Part shown: positions 1-10,400 of the stretch, in pieces
Layout of the letters: each line of letters opens with the position of its first letter
How positions within the stretch are numbered: position 1 is the stretch's first letter
DNA from: Davidsoniella eucalypti
Lineage: Eukaryota > Ascomycota > Sordariomycetes > Microascales > Ceratocystidaceae
Assembly (NCBI GenBank): GCA_004009845.1
Contig: RMBW01000097.1
Coordinates: 55,153-119,152 of the forward strand
DNA length: 64,000 nt
Direction of reading: 5' to 3'
Program-made: the position numbers and the translations under genes
The notes under the pieces: model-generated
What the model saw: the letters and a program-made list of their open reading frames with translations, nothing else
Database searches by the model: none
What the model was told of the DNA's origin: nothing

Positions 1-137
1 AAACCAAAAGTAGACATGGCTAAGCAGATGATCAGCAAATCATCGACGCACTGTCTTGTCACTCTAGAGATATCCTAAGTTGACAAAACAGAGAGTATTA
101 TAACGTCATGGGGAAAGAGCCAGGATGGGTATCCTCT

Positions 138-653
138 TTAGTTAGAAACACCACCAGACTCGTAGTAATAAGCAGTGAGAGTAATGGTAGAAGAAGAAGT
201 GGAGCTAATGCTGAAGGCCAACTGTGGGAAAATACCGTCAGAGACGTCACTGCCAAGTAGGGTGTACTCCAAAAGGGCCGACCTCATAAGTAGCAGTCTC
301 GCTTACCAGAGTAGAGTCCTTGGCGTTGGTAGCCAGAGTCTAGGTATTGTAGCATAGGGCTCGTAGACCTCGACAGCAAAGACCAGGTCCTGGTTATAGA
401 AGGTCTGGCCAACATGGCTGGCATAGTTCTCAGAGCCAAGAGTTGAGTTAGCTAGAAGAATGACATTGGGGTGAGCATAATGTGAATGTGGGTGGCACGA
501 GAAGTGTAGTGACCAGGGAAGATAGACTTGAAGTTGGCAACAAGACATTGGGGACTGGCTTGTAAGTGTCGACATCGATGACCTAATAGTCCATAAGCAA
601 ATCAACACCCTAGGTATTATTCGGCGGCGTTGCGGGCGGAAACGTGCATACAT
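138..653 (-). pseudogene. Intradiol ring-cleavage dioxygenase-like pseudogene
   Basis: Seen: in different minus-strand frames there are pieces typical of secreted fungal intradiol dioxygenase-like proteins: VIDVDTYKPVPN, then FKSIFPGHYTSRATHIHI, then HVGQTFYNQDL, then TNAKDSTLVSETATYE, then LLGSDVSDGIFPQLAFSIS, ending in a serine/threonine-rich tail and a stop at 138-140. The FPGHYT-RATHIH block is the family hallmark; it carries the histidines that bind iron in active enzymes. Odd: the pieces lie in shifted frames, in-frame stops are present, and about 60 residues between the first two blocks, which should hold a metal-binding tyrosine, are missing. Active relatives open catechol-type rings with O2. 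This copy cannot encode an enzyme. The family call rests on remembered motifs. Confidence 0.72.
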
Positions 654-659
654 TTCAGT

Positions 660-3600
660 CTGGGCACCCTTGTCCCTATTTTCAAAACGGTTCAGATCTA
701 AACGGATCGGTGATTGGCCAAAATCTATTAATAAATAAGAATTTATCTATGACTTTGCTTACTAATAAAAAAAAATTAAGTTTCAATTTTTTTAGTTTCA
801 ATTATTTTTTAACAAATAATTTTCTGAAGTTTTTAAAGTTTTTTCTTTTAAAAAAAAACTTTTTTTAGGAATCAAAAAAAATAGTTTTTTTTTACTTTCG
901 AGGTTTTTCCACAAATAACTTTCTAAAGGTTTTTTTTTCTTACAATTATTTTCACAAAATAATCTTTTGAAAATTTTAAATTCTTTTAGAAAATCCCTTT
1001 ATTCAATTTATAGGGAGCAAAATATAATTCAATTTTGCTATCAATTTTATTTATTTATTAATCTTGTTTAACAATAGAGCTATGACGATATCACTAAGAA
1101 CGTGTTCGTGATATTTATAATTATAGATTATAATGTTTAGATCTACGGGGGAATTAGAAAGTTAATAATACTAACGAAGTATTTCATACTTTTGTGTAAA
1201 GTAGTAATGTGTATTCAGAATTCGTTAAAGCTTTGAGGTGTTTTTTTTACAAATATGTCGAGCATAAACGTGACGTCTAGCTTCAGGGAGGAAACTAACT
1301 AGCATGCCGTTTTTGAGTATTTTTTTTTCACTAAGCAGCACATAATATATGAACGGTTATTTAAAAGAACCGCAGCAGAACTGCTAGTATTTGGACACAA
1401 ATAGGACTGCAATCAATTTACTGGATCAAACGCACTAGAAACGGCAAGTTATAAGTACACCAAGGGCAGGTCTACATACTCATTAAGCATTAAGGGTAAA
1501 GTACAAGAATTTGTATTAGTCAGATACAGCAAGATGTAGAAAATGTTACCAAATATGTCAAGTACTATCACAATAAACACTCAAGGCGATGTAGAAGAAT
1601 ATCCTAATTAAATATAAGATTGAAGACTTGGTTTTAAAAATAACATACTGACGGTAATTCTCCACAAAATTCATAGACATGTTGATTAAATAAAGTAATT
1701 CGTACTCATAGTATACTATATATCATTAGGATTTCTACTATACAAAGCAGGTATCTAGGTACGATAGAGAAATAGAGCCAATTAAATTTAAAAGGATAGA
1801 GAGCCAAGCAAGGTAATATAACAAGCTGATTTAATATATTACCGGGCATTACAGCACAATTGGCAGGACAGACACCCACTTGCTATATCTATCTATATGA
1901 TGATATTGAGTGCTATTGAAAAGGGAAATAAAATGAAAAGAATTCTAGAGAAAAACGACAGTATATATAAGTATTACTATATATTTGAATTATGTTCTTT
2001 CGCTGTAAGTAGAATGACAAGACTAATATGGAACTTCAAATTACAAACAACTTTAGGTACTTATACCATTAGAATAGCATGACATTGGGTGCTTGGGATT
2101 TAGAGTTTACATGATTGATAAAACAACAAGAGAAGTAGTCGCAACTGGCACAGTTGGTATTTTAAAACCTACATAGTAATCACTTTCTATGGTATTTGCA
2201 GGATATATTGATCACAAAATGATTCCCGATTTATAATAAGTTGAGATGGTCGGCAAAACATAAGAGCAAAGACCAAGTTTGTCGAGAAAATGCTCTATAA
2301 ACATGTAAGAAGGACACTCGTAGTAAAATCAGGAATGATCAATGACTTACTGTAAGTTTTGTAGTTCTAACGGAATGTTGCATTTCAAGGGAAATGTAAT
2401 AAGGTAAGACATAAAGATTGGGCAAGAATATAGTAAATGGTAAACTATCAAAGATTGTAGACCCCAAATACTAGCAATAGTTTGTTAGAAAATGGTTAAT
2501 AAATACTGGGTTGTGTTATTGAGTATCGAGAGAAAATTACATTGGCTAATTAACAGAGAAAGAGTTATGAATGAGTCACAACTGCAAGCTAGGCGATTGG
2601 GAAATGATTGTATAATCAGTCACTGAAGTATAGTTCTCTACATAGTACAAATGTTGACTATTAAGTACATCAAAGAAATGAATGTGTTGTCGGCAAGTAA
2701 GGTATGACTATTCATTGAGTGACTCCAGCTCAGTAAGTATATGAATGTCAACCCTGCTGTAGCTATATATGTTAGATATAACAAACGCAAGCTATGACTT
2801 GATGCACTTAGCAATAAAATAGCTTATAGTTGGTAAGTAATATATCATTGCTTGTTGTACCACAAGTTGTTAATATTGGAGTGAATAAAGTCCATTATTA
2901 TGATAAGTCAAGTGGTAAATTCATTAGTGCTGGTAGATTTCAACTATGTCAAGATATTCCAATATCATTGACCACTAAACATACCGAGTACACCAAGAAG
3001 AACTATGATGCACTAGCCATACTGTCTCTATAATTTCAAGCTTCCAATACAAGTTATCAGCTACATATGAAGCAAGGGTGTTCTATGTATGGAGTTCGAG
3101 ATCTATCCACTGTAGATCGGGCCATTATCACTCGACTAGATTCTAGAAATTACATGGTATTTCATCTGTTCAGACAATAGAGAAATCTTATTGTCAGAAA
3201 GAATATAATCATCATGATTACCTGGATCACAATGTGGAGATGGTGGCGAGTTGAAGTGGAATCATAATTATCAACTATAAAGAGAAATATGGGAAATATG
3301 GCAATCGAACTGTATCTTTTTTTTATGTCTCATGTTATTTGTATTGATATACCAAGTATCATATGACTAAAACTTGATATCTTCTACATGTTATGTATAA
3401 ATACTGTTGTTGTGGCGTGGAAGCTGAACTAATAAACGAAGATATGATTCTGGCATCAACTATGAAAGACGATACCAAGGAGAAGAAGGTTGCTTTTTTC
3501 TACAGTCGATAGGACAATTACACAACATATTCTGTGAAATGATGACTGTCTTTGAAGTTTATCTAGCTATGAATGAAAATTCCCAACTTTGTAAGCAGTT

Positions 3601-3875
3601 TCAACCCGAGTCTAGGTACAGTTGTCTACAATTGCCTAAGTCTTGAATGCCATATCCATGAGCTAAAGTCTTTGATGCAAAGGATACAGTAATAACAACG
3701 ATTACAAAGGTTTTCGAATGGCAAAAAAGTTATATAATGCATGCTGTCAATGCTATCTGTCAACTGCTTGCCTCGGGGATAGTAGAGAGCAAGACCGAAA
3801 TACTTATTTACCTTTTTCACATGGAAATCTGTAGATATATAACTCAAGTTGAACCTCATATAGACTAAGCGTTAG
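660..3875. other. AT-rich intergenic DNA without a supportable gene
   Basis: No open frame longer than 81 codons occurs here and none resembles a known protein. Long A and T runs occupy about 755-1000. Small frames at 1897-2082 and 2830-3033 have no recognisable motif or codon bias. The only supportable structure is the old repeat at about 2090-2420. Confidence 0.6.
2090..2420 (+). repeat. Old dispersed AT-rich repeat, copy 1
   Basis: This stretch matches the reverse complement of about 25075-25428 along its whole length, roughly 80 percent by eye, with small indels. Shared landmarks include TTACATTTCCCTTG, AAACTTGGTCTTTGCTC, CGGGAATCATT and TTGTTTTATCAATCATGTAA. No coding frame survives in either copy. 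It is probably a decayed transposon fragment; its class is unknown. Confidence 0.75.
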
Positions 3876-4341
3876 TGTTATGAAATAACACTCGCAGACT
3901 CTCCGCATGAGGCTTAGGGTTGATACACAGCCTCACCTTTCGACTCCGGTGGCAACAATTCCTGCATTGAGGCTAGACTTGATACACAGCCAACACAGCA
4001 TTGCCTCGAACTTCTGTCCGTAGACCAGATCCTTCTGTTTTCTTCCTCTCTCGGTTTAACATAAATATCTTGCTTGTTTCTTCCTTTCCTGTTCTCTTCT
4101 TTCCTTTCCCCTCCAAGCTTACAACTCTCTGTGTACCTGACCTCCTAGTGCAACCTCCTCTTCTTGTTCCTGTTCTTGTTCTTATCTTTGCTCCTGCTCC
4201 TGTCCTGATCTAGTTCCACTTTACTTAATTTATTATTCTGTTTATTTCTGATATCCTGAAAACACCAAAATCATCATCGCGTGACTACTCGCCTAGTGAT
4301 CACTTGTTCCCCTTTGAACTCCTGCCTGCCCGTCCATTACA
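3876..4341 (+). mobile_element. Solo LTR of gypsy family C, shortened
   Basis: The LTR starts TGTTATGAAATAAC, ends CATTACA, and is flanked by the 5-bp target duplication GTTAG (3871-3875 and 4342-4346). It aligns with the 625-bp LTRs of element C and the solo LTR at 20590. It has one copy of the about 105-bp U3 repeat instead of two and lacks about 50 bp of the pyrimidine-rich tract. A solo LTR is what LTR-LTR recombination leaves after deleting the internal region. It is more diverged than the other copies, so probably older. Confidence 0.9.
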
Positions 4342-4346
4342 GTTAG

Positions 4347-5042
4347 TCTTTCTCGTATGTTTTTAGTAACGTTAAGTATTTTGTTTCAGTGATAATTGAC
4401 GACTTACGTTTCATTGCAAGTGTCTAGAGACTATATAGACATTTGTTGAGCTTAACACGTATGTTCATCAGTTGTTGTTGTGTGGCTGTAGTTCACCTTA
4501 GAGCTCTATAAATATTGTTTATTTCGCTTGTATATAGCTGCTCTATATGCCGGTATCACACATTATTGAAAGACAATACTGGAGAACATCAGAGCACATA
4601 TATAATGATAGATAGAGTGATTAGGAATTGAGTTGATCTTGGAATTAACATATCACTGTAGTTGTATATACAATCCTCTTCTCTTGACTCCTCAGTTAAA
4701 ACAATAATATGGCCACCTTTATATAGAATACTATGCTACCTTGTATTGATGAATTTGCAAAGGTATATAACAGTGTGGCTTGAATCATAGAAGTTCGAAA
4801 GTTTCGTTTTGCATTTGATACAATATTGATGCTGTAATGTATACCAACAATATTAGTATCATTATGTATCAGAACCTTTCAGGCTATACCAATTGCAATA
4901 ATGTTGCCTTGAACATTAAGAGACACTATAGAGTAATACGACTTGTATTCACTATGCCAGTAGTCATAGCTAGCTACATACCCTACTATAAAATAATGTA
5001 TATGGCTAGGTTTTTAGTAACTACGTTTTACTTGGTGATATC
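4347..5042. other. AT-rich flank of element A, nothing recognised
   Basis: AT-rich sequence with only one short open frame (4837-5082) that runs into the element A LTR. No motif, RNA gene or repeat was recognised. Confidence 0.5.
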
Positions 5043-5047
5043 AGAAG

Positions 5048-5226
5048 TGTCAGGGGCTAAGGCCCAGTTGGTATTTGGCTAAGTAAGATACTTAGCCAGA
5101 TAAACGGTTATAAATAGGGGCCTATTCCCGCCGTATTCCAACAGATATTAGTCTTTCTCCTTCATCGGTATCAATCGAAGTCTTTACTCTAGATTGCTTG
5201 CCATTGCCTCTTCCTAGTTCGTGTCA
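5048..5226 (+). repeat. 5' LTR of element A with promoter
   Basis: A 179-bp LTR bounded by TG and CA, identical to the 3' copy at 11163-11341. A TATA box (TATAAATA) lies at 5109-5116. ATCGGTATCAA, the presumed RNA 5' end, begins 55 bp further on at 5164 after a pyrimidine-rich stretch. The D family has the same 55-bp spacing. Confidence 0.93.
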
Positions 5227-5228
5227 TT

Positions 5229-5239
5229 TTGATACCGAT
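5229..5239 (+). promoter_or_regulatory. Self-complementary primer binding site of element A
   Basis: TTGATACCGAT begins 2 nt after the LTR and is the exact reverse complement of ATCGGTATCAA at 5164-5174 in the LTR. It does not begin with the TGG expected for tRNA priming. In Tf1-type elements the first 11 nt of the transcript fold back on such a site and prime reverse transcription. The mechanism here is inferred; the pairing is seen. Confidence 0.82.
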
Positions 5240-5260
5240 CTACCATCGTTCTCGTTCTTC

Positions 5261-5379
5261 GCACCCTACTGTGCACCTTGTTCTCTCACGCTATTCGTGA
5301 CCATCACTCTACTCGCACCCTACTGTGCACTCCATTCTCTCACGCTATTCGTGACCATCGTTCTCGCACCCTACTGTGC
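5261..5379 (+). repeat. Leader repeat of alternating hairpins (A)
   Basis: About two and a half copies of a 54-bp repeat lie between the primer site and the gag ATG. Each holds two short inverted repeats: GCAC-CCTACT-GTGC (three times) and TCACG-CTATT-CGTGA (twice). They may fold as a row of hairpins in the genomic RNA. A role in packaging, dimerisation or translation is inferred from position only. Confidence 0.7.
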
Positions 5380-5426
5380 CCTCACTTCGCCATCTCACTG
5401 ACTAACGCGTCCACCTTACTTGCACC

Positions 5427-7411
5427 ATGTTGCAACTTTTCCTCCTTCACCTCTGGGCTGCCATCCTTGGAGCCCACCACGGCACCGCCGAAGGTCTCGC
5501 CCTCGCATTCCTCGCAATTGCCTTCACCCACTTCATGCTAGACATCACGCGCCGCTTCTTGCTGGCCTTCAAGCCGCGCCATGTCGTCACCCCCTTTCTC
5601 CACCAGAGACGCCTCTGGAAACACCAGGGCTGGTGCTATTTAGCCCTGTTCAAACGCTCTGAGCGACCCCGTCTGGCCAAACTACTTGGCCCCTTTCCGC
5701 AGGCCCTGCCATCCTCGCACACGCTGCCCACTTTCATGACCACCTGCACTGTCTGTCCATCTCCACGGATATAATCGGCCACATTGTGCCCGGTCAAAGC
5801 AGCCTCAGGTCCCGCGCAGCGCCCAGATTCTCCTGGCACGATTTCTTAGCAACCCTCACATCCTCGGCTTCGGCGCGTCCTCCAGCAAAGACATCCCCAT
5901 ACGCACCAAGGAGAACACCCCTAAAGTCAAAATCGAAGCCCCTCGTCGCTCTCTAAGCGGTCACCCCCTGCCAGGCGCATACTCCGACGATACAGCAGGC
6001 GTCTTCGAAGTTCTGTCCGCCAAATACCAAGCTGCCCTCGATAAAGCCCAACTGGATCCAACCGAATGGATATCACCCACTGCGCCAAGATGGGACTTCC
6101 AGTTCCACCACAACTTCAAAGTCGCAGAGATCCAGATGGCCGCACTCCAGGGCATGGCAGAACGCTCAGCCCCCGAATTCAAGGACCCTGCACGCACTGC
6201 TGAAGTACTGGACAACCTAGGCCGAGACATCCTCGAGCTCCTCGGTGGCAAATACGAAGACCCAGCCAACGACAACTTAGTAGACCTCAACCAGCTCGAC
6301 GACTTAGAGGACAGACTCAAACCTCTCAACCTACGTCTCGCCCCTATCCGCGAACACGCCCCCACGCCTCCAGAGAAAAGGCTCACAACAACACCAGCAT
6401 TCCCTCCTACAGCTCACGGGATCGCCTTACTACCCCCTCGCGACGACCAGCTTGCCCGCCGCAAAGATGTTATCGACGCAGTCCGCAAGTTCGACGGCAC
6501 CTTCGATTACGCCACCTGGAAGATGGAGCTTAACGAGAAATTTCTCGTGGACTCTTACCGCTTCTACTCAACCAGAGACCAGCTGGCGTACACGATGAAC
6601 GCCCTGTCGACGGAGATCAAGGAACAAGTCCGCACCAAGTACCTCGAATGCCTCCCCATGAACACCGGCTTCCAGGCCTTCCTCTCTTACCTCGACTCGC
6701 GATACGACGACCCCGACCGAGCGAGACTTCGCCAACCGCGAATTGCTGAAGCTCAAGCAAGGCCCTACCGAGACATTCGAATCCTTTACCAACCGTCTCT
6801 GCTCCCTGCGCGACAAAGCCCATTTCTACGACCATAACACCCTCCTCTCCGTCCTCCAAGAAGGCCTCCACCTGGACATGCAAGTGCACTTAGCCAACAT
6901 GTTCCATATCAGACCACTAGACGAAATGATCTCACAGATGCGCCCAGTCGCCCGCATCAAGGAAAGCGCCCTCGCCAAAGCCAAGGCTATTAACTCCAAC
7001 CACTGGCGATCGAACCCCTCGCCAACACCATCTCGTGCGCCCGCGACCAGATCGCAACCCTCCTCAGCTGACAGACCCTGCTATCACTGCCGCCAGACAG
7101 GCCACTACGCCTCCATGTGCCCCCTCACGCCCTGCCAATTCTGTAGCAGCCAAGCACATCCCTCTGGCACATGTCCTACGGCCGTATCTTGCTCTGCCTG
7201 CCAACGCAAGGGTCATACCGCTGCTAACTGCCGTTCCAAGTCGCGCACCTCTCGCCCTTCGGTCAAGGCCAACGCCGTCAGCACAGCACCTTCTTTCTCC
7301 CTGGACGACGTCCGCGCCCTCATCAGCGAGCAGATGGCCACCACGCAGCCACGCGCCCAGGGAACCCCTACTAACAACACAGCGGATACAGGTGACCTCA
7401 TGGATTTTTAG
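5427..7411 (+). pseudogene. gag: Gag of element A, broken by frameshifts
   Basis: Gag forms the particle and binds genomic RNA. The likely start is the ATG at 5427 (context GCACCATG). The first about 40 residues are hydrophobic; WKHQGWCYLALFKR follows. The C-terminus has three CCHC knuckles: CYHCRQTGHYASMC, CQFCSSQAHPSGTC and CSACQRKGHTAANC. Breaks: a change to the -1 frame at about 5685-5700, shared with B; a lost C near 5810 relative to B (CCCC to CCC); an extra C near 6730. The last part is open from 6743 to the TAG at 7409-7411. It cannot give one full Gag unless the shared shift is programmed, and even then two breaks remain. They could be sequencing errors, since both are single-base. 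Confidence 0.88.
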
Positions 7412-7437
7412 ATAGTCGGGATAAATCGCGCCCCGAC
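7401..7437 (+). promoter_or_regulatory. Gag-pol frameshift module of A (damaged)
   Basis: TGGATTTTTAG holds the end of gag. Three nt after the TAG a hairpin GTCGGG (7415-7420) / CCCGAC (7432-7437) encloses an 11-nt loop with the conserved TCGCGC. In B the -1 frame is open from here into pol. In A the following G run has 5 instead of 6 bases (7440-7444), so the -1 frame meets a TAA. Confidence 0.75.
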
Positions 7438-7475
7438 CAGGGGGATTAATCGGTGATAGAATAGTTGAAACTGAG

Positions 7476-10400
7476 ATGGGGGCTTTAGGAAATTATTTAG
7501 ACATTCGTTTAGGTAGTTACGCCACAAAAGCCCTCGTCGACAGCGGATGCCTTACCGTCGCCGTCATTCCCCCGCGTCTCCTCCACCTCGCCACCGCCAC
7601 GCACCCTATCTCTGAGCGGGTCATTGTCCAAGTCACTACGCTGGACAACCCCCCGCTCATCGACACCATCGCCGAACTCCCCCTGACCATCAACGGCCAC
7701 ACGGAAACCATTTGGGCCTACGTGGTTCCCGGCCAGTCCGAAGACATAATTCTAGGACAAAGATGGTTAGTAAATAATGACGTTCGGCTCAGGCCCAGGA
7801 CACAGGAGATTACGATCTTACCAGCAGAAGAGTTAACTGCTGAGGAATTCTACAAGCTCTGTGGAAGTGCGGATAACCCGCATATTTATAGAGCTTCGCT
7901 AGAGAACATTAAGATCGCTCTTGCTCACAAGGAGAAATCCCGTCCTCACCTGCCGGATTGGTTAGAACCTGTTGCCTCGGCTTTCGATCCCAAATTAGCC
8001 ACAACGCTGCCTCCGCATCGACCAGGGATCGACCTAGAGATTAAACTGAAACCAGGTGCAACCGTTCCGACACAATCCCTCTACCCAGTAACTCGCGCAG
8101 AACTCCTAGTATTACAAAAGACCCTGGAAGGTCTCAAGCAGTCTCAGTTCATAGGACCAGCCAACTCCGAATATGGCTCGTCCGTACTGTTTGTCAATAA
8201 ACCAGGAGGTGGTGTACGCTTTTGCATCGACTATCGTGGTGTTAATGATGCGTCTATCAAGGATAAGTACCCCCTACCACTTATGGGAGAAACCCTCCAA
8301 CGCATCGCGAGCTCCGAATGGGTTTCAAAGGTCGACGTGATCTCCGCCTTCCACAGGATTCGCATAGCCCCAGGCTCTGAACACATAACAGCTTTTAGAA
8401 CACCCCTGGGTGCCTTCCAGTGGAACGTCGTCCCTTTCGGCTTAACCAACGCCCCTGCGGCCTTCCAGAGACGCATCAACGGAGTCCTCGACAAATGGCA
8501 CGGTATCAGCTGCGACGCCTACATTGACGATGTGTGCATCTATTCTAAGGGCTCGCTCCAAGACCATCGCAACCTCGTCCTGGAAATAGTCTCTGCCCTC
8601 GACAAGGCCGACCTCCAACTCGACATCAAGAAGTGCGAGTTCGCAGCCAAGGAGATCAAGTTCCTAGGCTTCCTAGTCGGCCCTGGTATCGGCATAAGGG
8701 CAGACCCCGAAAAGACTGAAGCCATTCGTAATTGGGAGCGCCCCTACACTCTAACCGAACTCCGCCGCTTTATTGGCTTCATAAACTTCTATAGGGACTT
8801 CGTCCCGCGCATATCCGACACCCTTGCGCCATTAACCAACCTAACTAAAAAGGACACCCCCTTTGTTTGGTCCCCTGCCTGCGACCAGGCCTTCCACAGC
8901 ATCAAGGATGCCTTCATCTCTCCTCCTCTACTAGCCCCCTACGACCCTGACAGGGAAACAATCCTCTCCGCCGACTCCTCAGGCTATGCTCTAGGCGCTG
9001 AACTCACCCAGCGCGGCCCTGACGGACAGCACCACCCCATTGCCTTCCTATCTAGGAAACTCACGCCAGCAGAATCCAACTATCCCATCCATGACAAGGA
9101 AATGCTGGCTATCTACTGGTCCATTCGTCAGTGGAGACACTTCCTGCTAGGTATACACTTCACGGTCTTCACCGACCATCGCAACCTGGAATTCTTCAGG
9201 ACCAAAAGGTCCTTAGCAGAAAGGCAGCGCCGCTGGGGATACGAACTGTCGGACTTTTCCTTTGAGCTTAAACACCGTCCTGGAACAGACCAAGTGATCC
9301 CCGACGCACTATCGCGCAGGGACCAGGACATGCCCAAGGATGCCAATGACGACAGGCTCATGAGTAGAGTACACCAACTCCTCGCCCCCGCAACAGCAGG
9401 AGACAACCTAGTAGTTGTCAACGCCCTTTGGTCCAACATCCCGGACGCCGACATTCCCTCAGACGAAATAGCCACACAGTCCACTCTCCCCTCACCCTTC
9501 GGGGACACCGACCTCACCTCACTATGGACACAAGCCCTGCAGACCAATAATAGATGGTGGCTTGCACGATCCCTTGTCCTCGATGGCGCCAGATCATTCC
9601 CCTCAGCATGGGGCCTCCAATGGCAAATCAGCGAATGTTCCATCGACGACCGAGGCCTCCTACGCTGGCGTAACAGACTATGGATCCCTCGCTTTGAACC
9701 CCTCCGCACCAAGCTAATCCAGACTATCCACGACTCACACTTGTCTGGACACCCTGGCCGCGAAATCACACGGGACCTAGTTTCACGGGAGTACTCCTGG
9801 CCAGGACTCACCAACGATGTACGCCAATTCGTAGCCAACTGCACTACATGCGGTAAAAGCAAGTATTGGCGGGAACAGAAGCGCGGACTCTTGAAACCTC
9901 TTCCTGTTCCAGACCGCCACTGGACCGAGCTAGCCATGGACTTCATTGGCCCCTTACCACCTTCCAAGCACTGCACATTCATCCTCGGCGTCACCGACAG
10001 ACTCTCCAAGTCGCAGATCCTTATCCCCATGTCAGACACCTCCGCGAAAGCAACAGCTGACGCTCTATTCACCCACGTATTCGCACACCACGGTTTTCCC
10101 TCAGCCATCGTGTCAGACCGCGGCCCCCAGTTCACATCACTATTCTGGGGAGAAGCATGCCGCCGTCTCAACATCAAACGTCGCCTCTCTACGGCCTTTC
10201 ACCCTCAAACCGACGGCGCCCAGGAGCGAAGCAACCAGGAGATTGAAACCTTCCTCAGGATCTTCTGTTCCTTCGCCCAGGACAACTGGGCGGATCTCCT
10301 TCCACAAGCACAGATCGCCCTAAACAACCGCACCGTCTCCAGCACTGCCATCTCCCCCTTCTTCGCGACACACGGTTACAACATGGACATCATCGAGCCA

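Noticed and set aside
755..1000. Mitochondrial DNA insertion, suggested by very AT-rich sequence
   Set aside because: No mitochondrial gene, tRNA or rRNA motif could be recognised; homopolymer runs alone are not evidence.
2830..3033. A 67-codon open frame
   Set aside because: Length is expected by chance; composition and neighbours give no support.
5229..5239. tRNA-primed primer binding site
   Set aside because: No TGG start and perfect pairing with the element's own LTR; self-priming explains it better.
9128..10177. A 349-codon open frame antisense to pol, repeated at 18282-19331 and 36986-38035
   Set aside because: It lies opposite the integrase/RNase H coding sequence and is repeated only because pol is repeated. 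No known domain.
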